A model generated the notes under the pieces. The model had not been told where the DNA came from, did no database searches, and saw nothing but the letters and a program-made list of their open reading frames with translations. Positions 23,508 through 31,626 of a stretch of DNA of 64,000 nucleotides are shown here, one piece after another. Made by a program: the position numbers and the translations under genes. Position 1 is the first letter of the stretch. Each line of letters starts with the position of its first letter. Origin of the DNA: Streptomyces hygroscopicus (GTDB taxonomy: Bacteria > Actinomycetota > Actinomycetes > Streptomycetales > Streptomycetaceae); the NCBI RefSeq assembly GCF_026168105.1, contig NZ_LBMW01000029.1, positions 1 through 64,000 on the forward strand. Reading direction: 5' to 3'.

Positions 23508-25901
23508 TCAGTCGGGGGCTTCCGTCCGGCCGGCCGCGCGTGCGGCCACCATGAGCTGGCCGAGGGCCAGGCCGCCGTCGCCCGGCGGGACCAGGTGGTG
23601 GCGCAGCACCGTGAAGCCGTCGGTGTGCAGGACCTCCGCGCAGGCCGAGGAGAGCACCGAGTTGAGGAACACGCCACCGGTCAGGGCGACCGTGTCGACC
23701 CCGTGGCGCTCTCGCGCCAGCGCACACAGGCGGTGCACGAGGCCCGCGACCGTCCGGTGGAAGCGGGCCGCGACGAGGGCCGGTTCCGCGCCCGCCCGCA
23801 GGTCGTCGACGATCGCCGCGAGGACGGGTGCGGGATCCGCCACCACCGGGCCGCCGTCCGGCTCCGGTGCCCTGACCGCGAACGTGTAGGCGGTGGTGTC
23901 GCCGGCGGGAGCCCGCAGCGCTGCGGCCTCCAGCTCTACGGCGGCCTGGGCCTCGTATCCGGATCGGTGGCACACGCCCGCGAGGGACGACACTGCGTCG
24001 AAGAGCCGGCCCATGCTGGAGGTGGCGACGCAGTTCAGGTCACGCTCCAACTGCCGTGCCAGCACGCGGCGTTCATCGTCCGGGCAGGCGGCCACGCAGG
24101 CGAGTTCGTCCGACCAGTCGATCCCGGCCGTGCGCAGATGCGCGAGCGCCATGCGGTAGGGCCGGTGCACCGCGGCGTCACCGCCGGGCAGCGGTACATA
24201 GGCGAGGTGTCCGAACCGGACGAAGCCGTCGTAGTCCGCGAGCAGGAACTCCCCGCCCCACACGGCTCCGTCGTCGCCGTAGCCCGTACCGTCGAAGGCG
24301 GCACCGAGCACCGGCCGACCGCCGTCGAGCCCGTGTTCGGCCATCGCCGCGGCGACATGGGCGTGATGGTGCTGCACGCGGACGACAGGCCGGTCCCCCG
24401 CGTTGCGGGCGGCCCACTGACCGGAGCGATAGGCGGGATGCCGGTCGGCCGCCAGCAGTTCCGGCCGCACGGGGGTGATCGACTCCAGTTGTGCCACGGC
24501 GCGTTCGAAGGCCCGCTGCGTGGCGAGGTCGTCCATGTCACCGATGTGGGCGGACAGCCAGGCGCGGCGGCTCTCCCCGACGCAGAACGCGTTCTTGAGG
24601 TCTCCGCCCACGGCCAGGGCCGGGCGCACGGGCACCGGAAGCGTAAGCGGCAGGGGGGCGTACCCGCGCGCGCGCCGCACGATCAACGGCTGTCCGTCGC
24701 ACACGCGGACCACCGAGTCGTCGCACGGCACATGGATCGGCCGGTCGTGCGTGAGCCAGGCGTCGGCCAGATGCGCCAGCCGCTGCAGCGCCTCACCGTC
24801 GTCGGTGACGATCGGCTCGCCTGACACATTGCCGCTGGTCATGACGAGCAGCCGGGGACCCTCGGTGTCACCGGGCAGCCCGAACAGCAGATGGTGCACG
24901 GGGGTGTACGGCAGCATGACGCCGAGGTCGGGGCTGCCGGGTGCCACGCTCTCGGCCGGTCGGGGGGCGTGCGGAGGGGGCGGGGCCGTGCGGCGACGCA
25001 GCAGCACGATCGGTCGGGTCGCTCCGGTGAGCAGGTCGCGCTCCGCGGGGGCGAGCCGGACGAGGTGCTCGATGGCGTCGACTCCGGAGGCCATGACGGC
25101 GAACGGCTTGTCCCCTCGGGCCTTGCGGCGGCGCAGCCGGGCGACGGCGGCCGGATCGCCCGCGTCACAGGCCAGGTGGTAGCCGCCCAGGCCCTTGACC
25201 GCGAGGATCGCGCCGCGGGCCAGAAGCTCGCGTGCCCCGGCGACCGGGTCCGCCTCGCCGGCACGGCTCGGCCTGCCGCCTTCCGGGCCGGGCACGAGCA
25301 GGCACAGTCGTGGTCCGCAGGCCGGGCAGGCCACCGGCTGCGCATGGAATCGGCGGTCGGCCGGATCGGCGTACTCGCGGGCGCAGTCGGGACACATCGG
25401 GAAGCGGGCCATCGTGGTCTCCGCCCGGTCGTAGGGCAGGCCGGTGACGATCGTGAACCTCGGGCCGCAGTGCGTGCAGTTGACGAAGGGATGGCGGTGA
25501 CGTCGGTCGGCGGGGTCGGCCAGTTCGCGCAGGCACGCCTCGCAGGTGGCCGTGTCCGGCGGGATCAGGGTCCCCGCGGGACCGTCCGTGCGGGAGGCGA
25601 GGATGGTGAACGCGGTGTCACCGGTGGCGGGCACCTCCTGGTGGTGCACGGAGTCCACTCGGGCCAGCGGGGGCGCGTCCGCGGCGATACGGTCGCAGAA
25701 CCGGGCGACGTCATCGGGCGCCCCCTCGACCTCCGCGATGACGCCCTCCGGAGTGTTGGTCACGTGTCCGGCCAGTTTCAGGGCGGTGGCGAGGGCGTAG
25801 ACGTACGGCCGGAAGCCGACGCCCTGCACCACGCCGCGTACGGTGACCCTTCGGCGCAGCGGCGCCCGGACGGTGACGGCCGTCGAGGGCGAAGCGCTCA
25901 C
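23508..25901 (-). CDS. hypF: HypF, carbamoyltransferase
   Basis: A 797-residue protein whose GTG start at 25901 overlaps the hypB stop. HypF uses carbamoyl phosphate and ATP to carbamoylate HypE's C-terminal Cys, the source of cyanide. Domains in order: acylphosphatase-like (residues about 15-100, VRGVVQGVGFRPYVYALAT), a zinc-finger region with four CxxC pairs (CEACLRE, CTHCGPRF, CPDCAREY, CPACGPRL), a YrdC-like domain (AILAVKGLGGYHLACDA, TSGNVSGEPIV) and a Kae1-like C-terminal domain (VQHHHAHVAAAMAEHG, FDGTGYGDDGAVWGGEF, ALTGGVFLNS). All family parts are complete. Confidence 0.95.
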   Translation of the reverse strand: MSASPSTAVTVRAPLRRRVTVRGVVQGVGFRPYVYALATALKLAGHVTNTPEGVIAEVEGAPDDVARFCDRIAADAPPLARVDSVHHQEVPATGDTAFTILASRTDGPAGTLIPPDTATCEACLRELADPADRRHRHPFVNCTHCGPRFTIVTGLPYDRAETTMARFPMCPDCAREYADPADRRFHAQPVACPACGPRLCLLVPGPEGGRPSRAGEADPVAGARELLARGAILAVKGLGGYHLACDAGDPAAVARLRRRKARGDKPFAVMASGVDAIEHLVRLAPAERDLLTGATRPIVLLRRRTAPPPPHAPRPAESVAPGSPDLGVMLPYTPVHHLLFGLPGDTEGPRLLVMTSGNVSGEPIVTDDGEALQRLAHLADAWLTHDRPIHVPCDDSVVRVCDGQPLIVRRARGYAPLPLTLPVPVRPALAVGGDLKNAFCVGESRRAWLSAHIGDMDDLATQRAFERAVAQLESITPVRPELLAADRHPAYRSGQWAARNAGDRPVVRVQHHHAHVAAAMAEHGLDGGRPVLGAAFDGTGYGDDGAVWGGEFLLADYDGFVRFGHLAYVPLPGGDAAVHRPYRMALAHLRTAGIDWSDELACVAACPDDERRVLARQLERDLNCVATSSMGRLFDAVSSLAGVCHRSGYEAQAAVELEAAALRAPAGDTTAYTFAVRAPEPDGGPVVADPAPVLAAIVDDLRAGAEPALVAARFHRTVAGLVHRLCALARERHGVDTVALTGGVFLNSVLSSACAEVLHTDGFTVLRHHLVPPGDGGLALGQLMVAARAAGRTEAPD

Positions 25902-26686
25902 GAGCCGGACTGCGTCATGACGCCGGTGCCGTTCGTGTGGTCGTGCGTGTGGGTGCGGGAATCGTTCGTGTGGTCGTGCGTGTGCGTGTGGAGATGGGGT
26001 TCACGGGCCATGACGGGGGTGTGGACCGGGGCGCCGTCGGCGGCGGCCAGCGCCCGCTCGAGCAGGGCACCGACCCCCAGGTCGCTGCGGGCCGAGGTCA
26101 GAAGCACCTCCACACCGGGATTGACCTGTTCGACGTTCGCGCGGAAGGCGCTCTCGTCGAAGCCGACCGCCTCGGCGATGTCGGTCTTGGTGACCACCAC
26201 CAGCTGGGCGAGCCCGAAGGCGGTGGGGTACTTGAGCGGCTTGTCCTCGCCCTCGGTCACGGAGGCGAGCACGACGCGCAGTGTCTCCCCGAGGTCGTAC
26301 GAGGCCGGGCAGACGAGGTTGCCGACGTTCTCCACGAAAAGCAGGCGGGTGGCGTCGGGCAGCCATCCCTCCAGGTGGCCGGCAAGCATCGCGGACTCCA
26401 GATGGCACAGCCCGTCGGTGAGGACCTGTTTGACGGGGACGCCCGAACGCGCCAGCCGGGCCGCGTCGTTCTCGGTGGCGAGATCGGCGGTCAGCGCCGC
26501 GACCGGCACGGAACGCTCCCGGGCCAGGACCAGTTCGCGTTCCAGAAGGGCCGTCTTGCCACTGCCCGGGCTGGACAGCATGTTGACGACCGTGGTGCCG
26601 CGGGCGGCCAGTTCGGCGCGCAGGGTCTGCGCGGCCCGGTCGTTCTTGGCGAGCACGGCCTGCTGCAGGTCGACCACACGGCACAT
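25898..26686 (-). CDS. hypB: HypB, nickel-insertion GTPase with C-terminal His-rich tail
   Basis: A 262-residue protein. The GTPase fold is complete: Walker A SSPGSGKTALLE, ENVGNLVCPASYD, the Lys/Asp specificity motif VVTKTDIAE, and a central GLCHLES metal-binding Cys-His. HypB with HypA loads Ni into the HhyL precursor. The N-terminus lacks the His stretch or CxxCGC motif of other HypBs. Instead the C-terminus carries HTHTHDHTND and THTHDHTNG, two copies of a His-rich repeat. This is an unusual position for the nickel-storage element. It is followed immediately by hypF and preceded three bases after hypA. Confidence 0.95.
   Translation of the reverse strand: MCRVVDLQQAVLAKNDRAAQTLRAELAARGTTVVNMLSSPGSGKTALLERELVLARERSVPVAALTADLATENDAARLARSGVPVKQVLTDGLCHLESAMLAGHLEGWLPDATRLLFVENVGNLVCPASYDLGETLRVVLASVTEGEDKPLKYPTAFGLAQLVVVTKTDIAEAVGFDESAFRANVEQVNPGVEVLLTSARSDLGVGALLERALAAADGAPVHTPVMAREPHLHTHTHDHTNDSRTHTHDHTNGTGVMTQSGS
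25930..25984. repeat. Direct repeat coding the His-rich tail of HypB
   Basis: A 22-bp block (CGTTCGTGTGG...GTGTG on the plus strand) occurs at 25930-25951 and again at 25963-25984, an in-frame 33-base period. It encodes the duplicated His-rich unit of eleven residues at the HypB C-terminus. Confidence 0.6.
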
Positions 26687-26689
26687 GGT

Positions 26690-27085
26690 TCAGCGCTCCT
26701 CAGGGATCGGTTCGGGGGTGGAGGCGGGTGTGCTGCCGTCCTCCCACTGCACGCCGACGATCTGCAGTTCGCGGCCCGACAGCAGATCGGTGCCTCCCCC
26801 GTCGCAGCGCGGGCAGCTCAGCAGGGGCGGCATGCCGACGGACCATTCGTGCGCGCACGGTGCGCAGCGGGCACGCCCGGGCACGGTGTCGGTGACCAGC
26901 TCCGCGCCTTCCAGCACGGTTCCGGCGCAGGCCAGTTCGAAGCAGAAGGACAGGGCGTCGGGTACGACTCCGGCCAGCTCGCCCACCTGAAGCCGTACCG
27001 AACGGACCGCGGTGACACCGCCGGCGCGCTCGGCCGCCTCTTCCACCTGGCCGATCACCGCCAGTGCGATGGACATCTCGTGCAT
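26690..27085 (-). CDS. hypA: HypA, nickel metallochaperone
   Basis: A 131-residue protein that starts MHEMSIALAVI with the nickel-binding His2. The zinc site has two CxxC pairs, CAPCAHEW and CPRCDGGG. HypA receives Ni from HypB and delivers it to the large subunit. A Pro/Glu-rich tail (STPASTPEPIPEER) follows the usual end. It opens the hypA-B-F-C-D-E transcript; the GC-rich hairpin at 27112-27130 lies just before it. Confidence 0.93.
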   Translation of the reverse strand: MHEMSIALAVIGQVEEAAERAGGVTAVRSVRLQVGELAGVVPDALSFCFELACAGTVLEGAELVTDTVPGRARCAPCAHEWSVGMPPLLSCPRCDGGGTDLLSGRELQIVGVQWEDGSTPASTPEPIPEER

Positions 27086-27111
27086 GGGTCTCCGTCCCGG
27101 CGAAGGCCGGC

Positions 27112-27130
27112 CCCGCCCCCTGGGGGCGGG
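27112..27130. terminator. GC hairpin between hydrogenase protease and hypA
   Basis: CCCGCCCCC and GGGGGCGGG are perfect 9-bp complements with a single-base gap. The hairpin lies in the 198-base space between the protease gene end and the hypA start, both leftward. It may terminate or attenuate the upstream transcript. No T-run follows, and a loop of one base would open some pairs in practice. Confidence 0.4.
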
Positions 27131-27283
27131 CGTGCGTGCGCGGCGCGCCGACGTCCATTAGAGGTGAGGCCGCACAGGGCGACGGCCCGGCACGCCGTCA
27201 CCGCCCGGCCGCGTACGCCGTTCGTCGCAACAGCGCAACGGCATGACGCCGACGGCGGAGCGACGGCGAAACGGCCGCCCGGT

Positions 27284-27829
27284 TCAGTTGGCGGCGTCGA
27301 CCGTGGGGGCCCCCGAGGCGGTCGGACCCGGTTGGTCGGCGCGCAGGATCTCCTCGATCAGCCGGACGGCCTCGGGTACGGCATCGGCGACGGGCGGGCT
27401 GAGCCCGATGCGCTCCTCGACCGAGGCTGGTTCGCACCCCACCACCAGCGTGCGCCGTGGCGGTTGCCCTCCGACTCCCGCGCAGAGCGTGCCCAGCAGG
27501 GCGAGTACGGCGTCGGGAGTCATCCGGTGGCCGTCCAGCAGCGTGCCCCCCGGACCGTCCCCGTCCGCTCCGTCGTGCTCGATGACGTACAGGGCCCCCG
27601 GATCCCCGCCACGGGCGGTGGCGTCCACCAGGACCAGGGTGTCGTAGCCCTCGAGGAGCTGGTAGGCGAGGTGAACTCCCCGCACCCCGATGTCCACGAC
27701 CTCGACATGGCCGGGCAGTTGACGCTCCGTCAATGCCTGCACCGTCTCCACGCCGAAGCCGTCGTCACCGAGGAACACGTTCCCGATGCCGGCCACAAGG
27801 GTCCTGCCGCTGTCCCGGGGAACGCTCAT
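27284..27829 (-). CDS. Hydrogenase maturation protease (HyaD/HybD type)
   Basis: A 181-residue endopeptidase that removes the C-terminal extension of the hydrogenase large subunit after Ni insertion. ATG 27829 overlaps the upstream stop (ATGA). Motifs: VAGIGNVFLGDDGFG, the nickel-sensing Glu and Asp in DGFGVETVQ and VLVDATARGGDPG, the DIGVRGVHLAYQL segment, and VVGCEPASVEE at the C-terminal half. The fit to the family is complete. The matching substrate is HhyL, whose C-terminal extension of 22 residues after DPCLPCGVH is visible at the far block. Confidence 0.92.
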   Translation of the reverse strand: MSVPRDSGRTLVAGIGNVFLGDDGFGVETVQALTERQLPGHVEVVDIGVRGVHLAYQLLEGYDTLVLVDATARGGDPGALYVIEHDGADGDGPGGTLLDGHRMTPDAVLALLGTLCAGVGGQPPRRTLVVGCEPASVEERIGLSPPVADAVPEAVRLIEEILRADQPGPTASGAPTVDAAN

Positions 27830-29121
27830 TTCCCGTCCACCACCGGTGTGACCTCGTCGGTCCGGAAGTAGAGGAAGCTCCCCTGCGCACGACGGACATC
27901 GGCGCCCGGGTCGTCCTCCACGGTCACCGCCAGGTGCACCGAGCCGTCCACGTCGTGCAGCACGGCCTCGACCTTCGCTGTACGCCCCCGCAGGAACAGG
28001 TCCTGGGCGTCGGTGCGCCGCAGGCCCGGGTTCAGCCGTACCCGGCTGCCGGCGCCCACCGACCGGCCGGCCACCACGACCCGGTCGTGTGCCGGGTCGA
28101 AACCGGCCTCGACCGCCGCCTCCCACGGGGTGTCCGGACGCATGACCCCGTACTCGTCGGGAAAGCCCGTGGACGCAGCCGTCCGCGTCATGTCACGCGG
28201 GCCGCCGGGCGCGAGGGTGCCGTCGGTCCCAGTGGCGCCGTACGACGTGCCGGGGTTGTCCGGGGCGACGGCCGGATGGTCCTCCAGGACGATCGGCGAC
28301 GACAGCACGACATCCGCATGGCCGGCATCGCAGGCGAGGACCGGCCAGGTGTGCAGGTTGCGACAGGACGCGACCGCGCCCTTCGCCCACTCCGGGGGAT
28401 TCGTCATGGACAGGAACTCCCCGCCGCTCAGCCCCATCAGGAGATGGGCGGCCACCAGACAGCGCGGAAGCGCCACGTCCCGGTCGGCGACCCGGCCGTC
28501 CGCGGGTGCCCAGAGGCTGGTGTTCTCGACGACCGCGGTCAGGCGCATCACCCGGAAGGGCGCGTCGAGTTCGCGTGCCGACAGCCGTAGCACGCCGTTG
28601 ATCTCCTCCCTGCGGCCGACCGTACGGCCGACGGGGTGCCCGTCGTCGTCGAGGACGCGCTCGCACTCCTCGTCCGCGGGTCTGCCGAACGGGAGTGTGA
28701 CCCCCTCGCCGTCGATGAGCTCGGCCGGCGTCACGACCGCCTCGACGCGTTCCTCGGTTCCCTCGTCCCAGGGGGCCAGGACCCGGTCCCCGAGCCGGAG
28801 TTCGGGGACGGTCTCGAACCCGCCGTCCGGGCGCGCCCGCTGGACCGTGTGCCGCTTGGCGCGCAGGAAGCGCAGCTCGACTGCCAAGGTGGCGTCCGCC
28901 GTGGGCTCCATCAGGCATTCGGTGTGCTGGAAGTCGTGCTCGTCGCGGTCGGCGCCCCAGGCGGGCGGTACGAGCACCCCGAACTGCCAGCGCAGGCGGT
29001 TCCCGGCGGCGCAGACGCGGTTCGGACGAAGCACATGGCCCTCGAAGAGGACGGCATCGGCCACCTGACGGGCCAGGGCGAAGCGCGCCTCCGTTTCCGG
29101 GGCGAACGCGGTGACGCTCAC
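27826..29121 (-). CDS. Hydrogenase-locus conserved protein, paralogue of the 39803 product
   Basis: A 431-residue protein from GTG 29121 (GAAGGA upstream). It has no recognised enzymatic motif. It shares clear homology with the 39803-41062 product: VADAVLFEGHVLRPNR...RLRWQFGVL against VADAVLYEGYLLYPYR...RVRWQFGIL, CRNLHTWPVLA against CRNLHTFPVLA, and LSSPIVLEDHPAVAP against LSSPIILPDHPQVAP. Both flank or lead hydrogenase genes, so a role in maturation or electron transfer of this hydrogenase group is likely. No signal peptide, membrane segment or cofactor motif is evident. It is coupled (ATGA) to the protease gene. Confidence 0.75.
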   Translation of the reverse strand: MSVTAFAPETEARFALARQVADAVLFEGHVLRPNRVCAAGNRLRWQFGVLVPPAWGADRDEHDFQHTECLMEPTADATLAVELRFLRAKRHTVQRARPDGGFETVPELRLGDRVLAPWDEGTEERVEAVVTPAELIDGEGVTLPFGRPADEECERVLDDDGHPVGRTVGRREEINGVLRLSARELDAPFRVMRLTAVVENTSLWAPADGRVADRDVALPRCLVAAHLLMGLSGGEFLSMTNPPEWAKGAVASCRNLHTWPVLACDAGHADVVLSSPIVLEDHPAVAPDNPGTSYGATGTDGTLAPGGPRDMTRTAASTGFPDEYGVMRPDTPWEAAVEAGFDPAHDRVVVAGRSVGAGSRVRLNPGLRRTDAQDLFLRGRTAKVEAVLHDVDGSVHLAVTVEDDPGADVRRAQGSFLYFRTDEVTPVVDGK

Positions 29122-29203
29122 GGAGCGGTCCTTCCGGTGGTGCTGGTGAGGGCGGCTCGCGCCGCCGTCGCGTGCTGGGGCCCTCGGCGACGCCGGGCGG
29201 GAT

Positions 29204-30919
29204 TCACTGGGGGCGGACCGGTTCCCCCGCGGTCCGGGGCCCCGTGGGGAGGGCGAGATGCGGGGGCGTGCAAGACGGCTTCTCCTTGCGGACGAACGCG
29301 CGCCTAAGGGCGTGGTACGGGGCCTGTGGGTCGTGGAAGATCCGGTGCATCCTGGCCAGTTCCCGTTCCCTGAAGGCGGAGAGCGGCTCACTGGCCTCCT
29401 GGCGGTCCAGGTCAGCCTTCTTCGCCGCGATCCGTGACCGGGTCCCCGACAGCGACGCCAGGCGGGCCGCCAGTCGGCCGACCTCCCCGGCGAAGTCCTG
29501 CGGCCCGCAGTCGACCACCCGGTCGACGAGGCCGAGGCTCCGTGCGCTGACGGCGCTCATCGGCAGGGCCTCGCGCATCAGCCGGTCGGCGGCCGCGGCT
29601 CCCAACCGGCGGGGCAGGGTGTACGTCCAGTACTCCGAGCCGTACAGGCCCATCAGCCGGTAGTGCGGGTTCAGGACGCAGCCGGCCCGGCACCACACCT
29701 CGTCGGCCGCGAGCGCCAGCATCACGCCGCCTGCCGCGGCGTTGCCCGCCGGGGCGGCGACCACCAGGCGGTCCGTGGTCGTCAGGACCGCCTCGACCAG
29801 GTCGTCGATGGCGTTGATGTTCGCCCAGGCCTCCGCGGCGGGGTCCTCGGCGGCCTCGATGACGTTGAGGTGGATCCCGTTGGAGAAGAAGTCCCGTTGG
29901 CCGCCCAGCACGAGAACGGAGGTGGGACGCGCACAAGCCTTGCGATAGGCGTCCAGCAGGCGTCGGCACTGCGAGGTGCTCATGGCGCCGCCGGGGAAGG
30001 AGAACGAGAGGAAGCCGACGCTCCCCTCCTCGCGATAGCGGATGTCCGTCCAGGTGCGCCACTCCGCGTCCGGGGGTGCGGGGAGTTCCGGCAGCGGGGG
30101 CAACCCGTCGCCGAGGGCCCGTACGGCGGGCAGTTTGAAGGTGGGCGGCCCGCCCGGGGCGCGTCGCCGGCGCAGCTCGGGGATCCACACGGCGCCGTCC
30201 CTCGTCGCCCGGCAGACCGCCCCGGCCCGGGTGGCGAGCAACTGCCCGGGCGCACCGCACAGGCCGCCCTCGGGGTGACCGCCGTGCAGGTACCACTCCT
30301 CGCCGAGCAGGACGTCCAGCACGCCGGGCTGTGAGTCCGCCGCGCGCAGCTTGCGGACGACGGTGTGGGTGGAGTCGGCGTCCCAGTCGATCCGCCGGAC
30401 GTCCTGGTCGAGGTAGGGACGGGTGTGTGCCGTCTCCTGCTCCTGCGCGAGCGGGGTGTAGGTCCCCGAGGCGAAGCGCCCGACGGCGAGCAGGACCGCG
30501 GCGAGCGCGGCGTCGGCGATCTCATTGCGGTACAGCTCGCTCTTGGACAGCGGCGGCAGCGGGCACGCGACGGACGCCCACACGGCACCGGCGTCCATCT
30601 CCTCCTCGGCCTGAAGGACCGTCACCCCCCAGCTCTCCGCGCCCTCCTGGATCGCCCAGTCGAGAGAGGACGGCCCCCGGTCCCCCACGGGGCCCGGGTG
30701 GACGATGAGGCACGGGTACGCGCTCCACACCTCCCGGGGGATGGCCGTCTTCAGCATCGGGGCGATGACGAGTTGCGGCGCGTGCCGTCGTACGGAGTCC
30801 GTCAACGAGCCGTCCCCAAGTGCGAGTTCCACCGCCACGGTGTGGCCGCGGTCGCGCAGTTCGGCGTGGACGCGCTGGGTGAGGCTGTTGAATGCACTGG
30901 CCACGAGCAGGATGTGCAC
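29204..30919 (-). CDS. hypX: HypX/HoxX, aerobic CO-ligand synthase
   Basis: A 571-residue two-domain protein from GTG 30919, with AGGGGG seven bases upstream. The N-terminal third is a formyltransferase fold that binds N10-formyl-tetrahydrofolate: MHILLVASAFNSLTQR, CLIVHPGPVGDRGPSSLDWA (the HPGP catalytic text) and EEEMDAGAVWAS. The C-terminal half is an enoyl-CoA-hydratase/isomerase (crotonase) fold: LSFSFPGGAMSTSQ, VLVLGGQRDFFSNGIHLNVI, APAGNAAAGGVMLALAADEV, YRLMGLYGSEYWTY. HypX makes the active-site CO from formyl-CoA in air and is found with oxygen-tolerant hydrogenases. It leads the leftward maturation block. Confidence 0.93.
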   Translation of the reverse strand: MHILLVASAFNSLTQRVHAELRDRGHTVAVELALGDGSLTDSVRRHAPQLVIAPMLKTAIPREVWSAYPCLIVHPGPVGDRGPSSLDWAIQEGAESWGVTVLQAEEEMDAGAVWASVACPLPPLSKSELYRNEIADAALAAVLLAVGRFASGTYTPLAQEQETAHTRPYLDQDVRRIDWDADSTHTVVRKLRAADSQPGVLDVLLGEEWYLHGGHPEGGLCGAPGQLLATRAGAVCRATRDGAVWIPELRRRRAPGGPPTFKLPAVRALGDGLPPLPELPAPPDAEWRTWTDIRYREEGSVGFLSFSFPGGAMSTSQCRRLLDAYRKACARPTSVLVLGGQRDFFSNGIHLNVIEAAEDPAAEAWANINAIDDLVEAVLTTTDRLVVAAPAGNAAAGGVMLALAADEVWCRAGCVLNPHYRLMGLYGSEYWTYTLPRRLGAAAADRLMREALPMSAVSARSLGLVDRVVDCGPQDFAGEVGRLAARLASLSGTRSRIAAKKADLDRQEASEPLSAFRERELARMHRIFHDPQAPYHALRRAFVRKEKPSCTPPHLALPTGPRTAGEPVRPQ

Positions 30920-30955
30920 GGTGGACCCCCTGCGGACTACTGGCGGAGGACGGTG

Positions 30956-30973
30956 CCGGGCAGACTAGCCCGG
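30956..30973. promoter_or_regulatory. Inverted repeat upstream of hypX
   Basis: CCGGGC and GCCCGG flank six bases (AGACTA), 37 bases before the hypX start. It may be an operator for the maturation operon or part of the leader. No known consensus fits. Confidence 0.3.
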
Positions 30974-31205
30974 CCGACTGCGATTGTCGGCCCCTACCGC
31001 CGTTCCGGCCCCGCGGACAGGCCCTCGGATCACCCGAAAGCGAACACGGGGCCGCCACTCGGCGGCGGGGTGTCAGCGCCTCGAGGGCGCGACGGGCTGT
31101 CCGGGCCGTGCCCGCCACCGCCCCCGCCTTCCTGCCCGCCGCCGCCCCACGCTCGCGAGTCCGCCCACCGCCTCCGTGCCCGTCACCACCCCCGCCTTCG
31201 TGCCC

Positions 31206-31321
31206 GCCGCCCCACCACTTCCCGTGTCGGTCGCTGCTCGTCGCCTCCGTGGCTCAGCCTGTCGCCGCCCCACCACTTCCCGTGTCGGTCGCTGCTCGTC
31301 GCCTCCGTGGCTCAGCCTGTC
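31206..31321. repeat. 58-bp exact tandem duplication
   Basis: Two identical 58-base copies, 31206-31263 and 31264-31321, follow each other directly; a third copy begins (GCCGCCCC) and then diverges. Each copy begins GCCGCCCCACCACTTCCCGT. The unit length is not a multiple of three, and no gene spans it, so it is a recent non-coding duplication. Confidence 0.9.
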
Positions 31322-31626
31322 GCCGCCCCGCCTCCGCGGCCGTCGCCGCCCGCCGCCCCCCGGCACGTCACAGTCCGTCGCCCCCCGCCTTCGTGCCCAT
31401 CGCCTCCGTGGCCGACACCGTCCAGGCCGCAGTGCACGTCTCCGGGAGCGCATACCGGGGGCCTACCGCGATGACCGGAGCCCGGACCGGCATCTCTGGT
31501 GCGTGTGGGGCACAAGGGGCCTCGCGCGGCGTTTTCGGCGGCCTCGGCACCCCGGGGCGAAAGAATGAACCATCACCGTATGTGACGCCCCTCGCCTCCC
31601 GCGGCCCGGCAGTGTAGACATGGCAC

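Larger units (their letters stand above)
30920..31626. other. Long intergenic region with degenerate and tandem repeats
   Basis: These 707 bases lie between leftward hypX and the rightward SpoIIE sensor and must contain both promoters. Between about 31090 and 31420 the sequence is made of degenerate CCGCCTTCGTGCCCGCCGCC-like units, and it includes the exact 58-bp tandem duplication listed separately. No gene is called; open frames here are low-complexity. Confidence 0.5.

Noticed and set aside
21702..24824. Very long plus-strand open frame (over 1,000 codons) opposite hypE-hypD-hypC-hypF
   Set aside because: It is the antisense shadow of well-supported hyp genes. It reads as Gly/Arg/Val-rich text with no family motifs; high third-position GC makes such frames common here.
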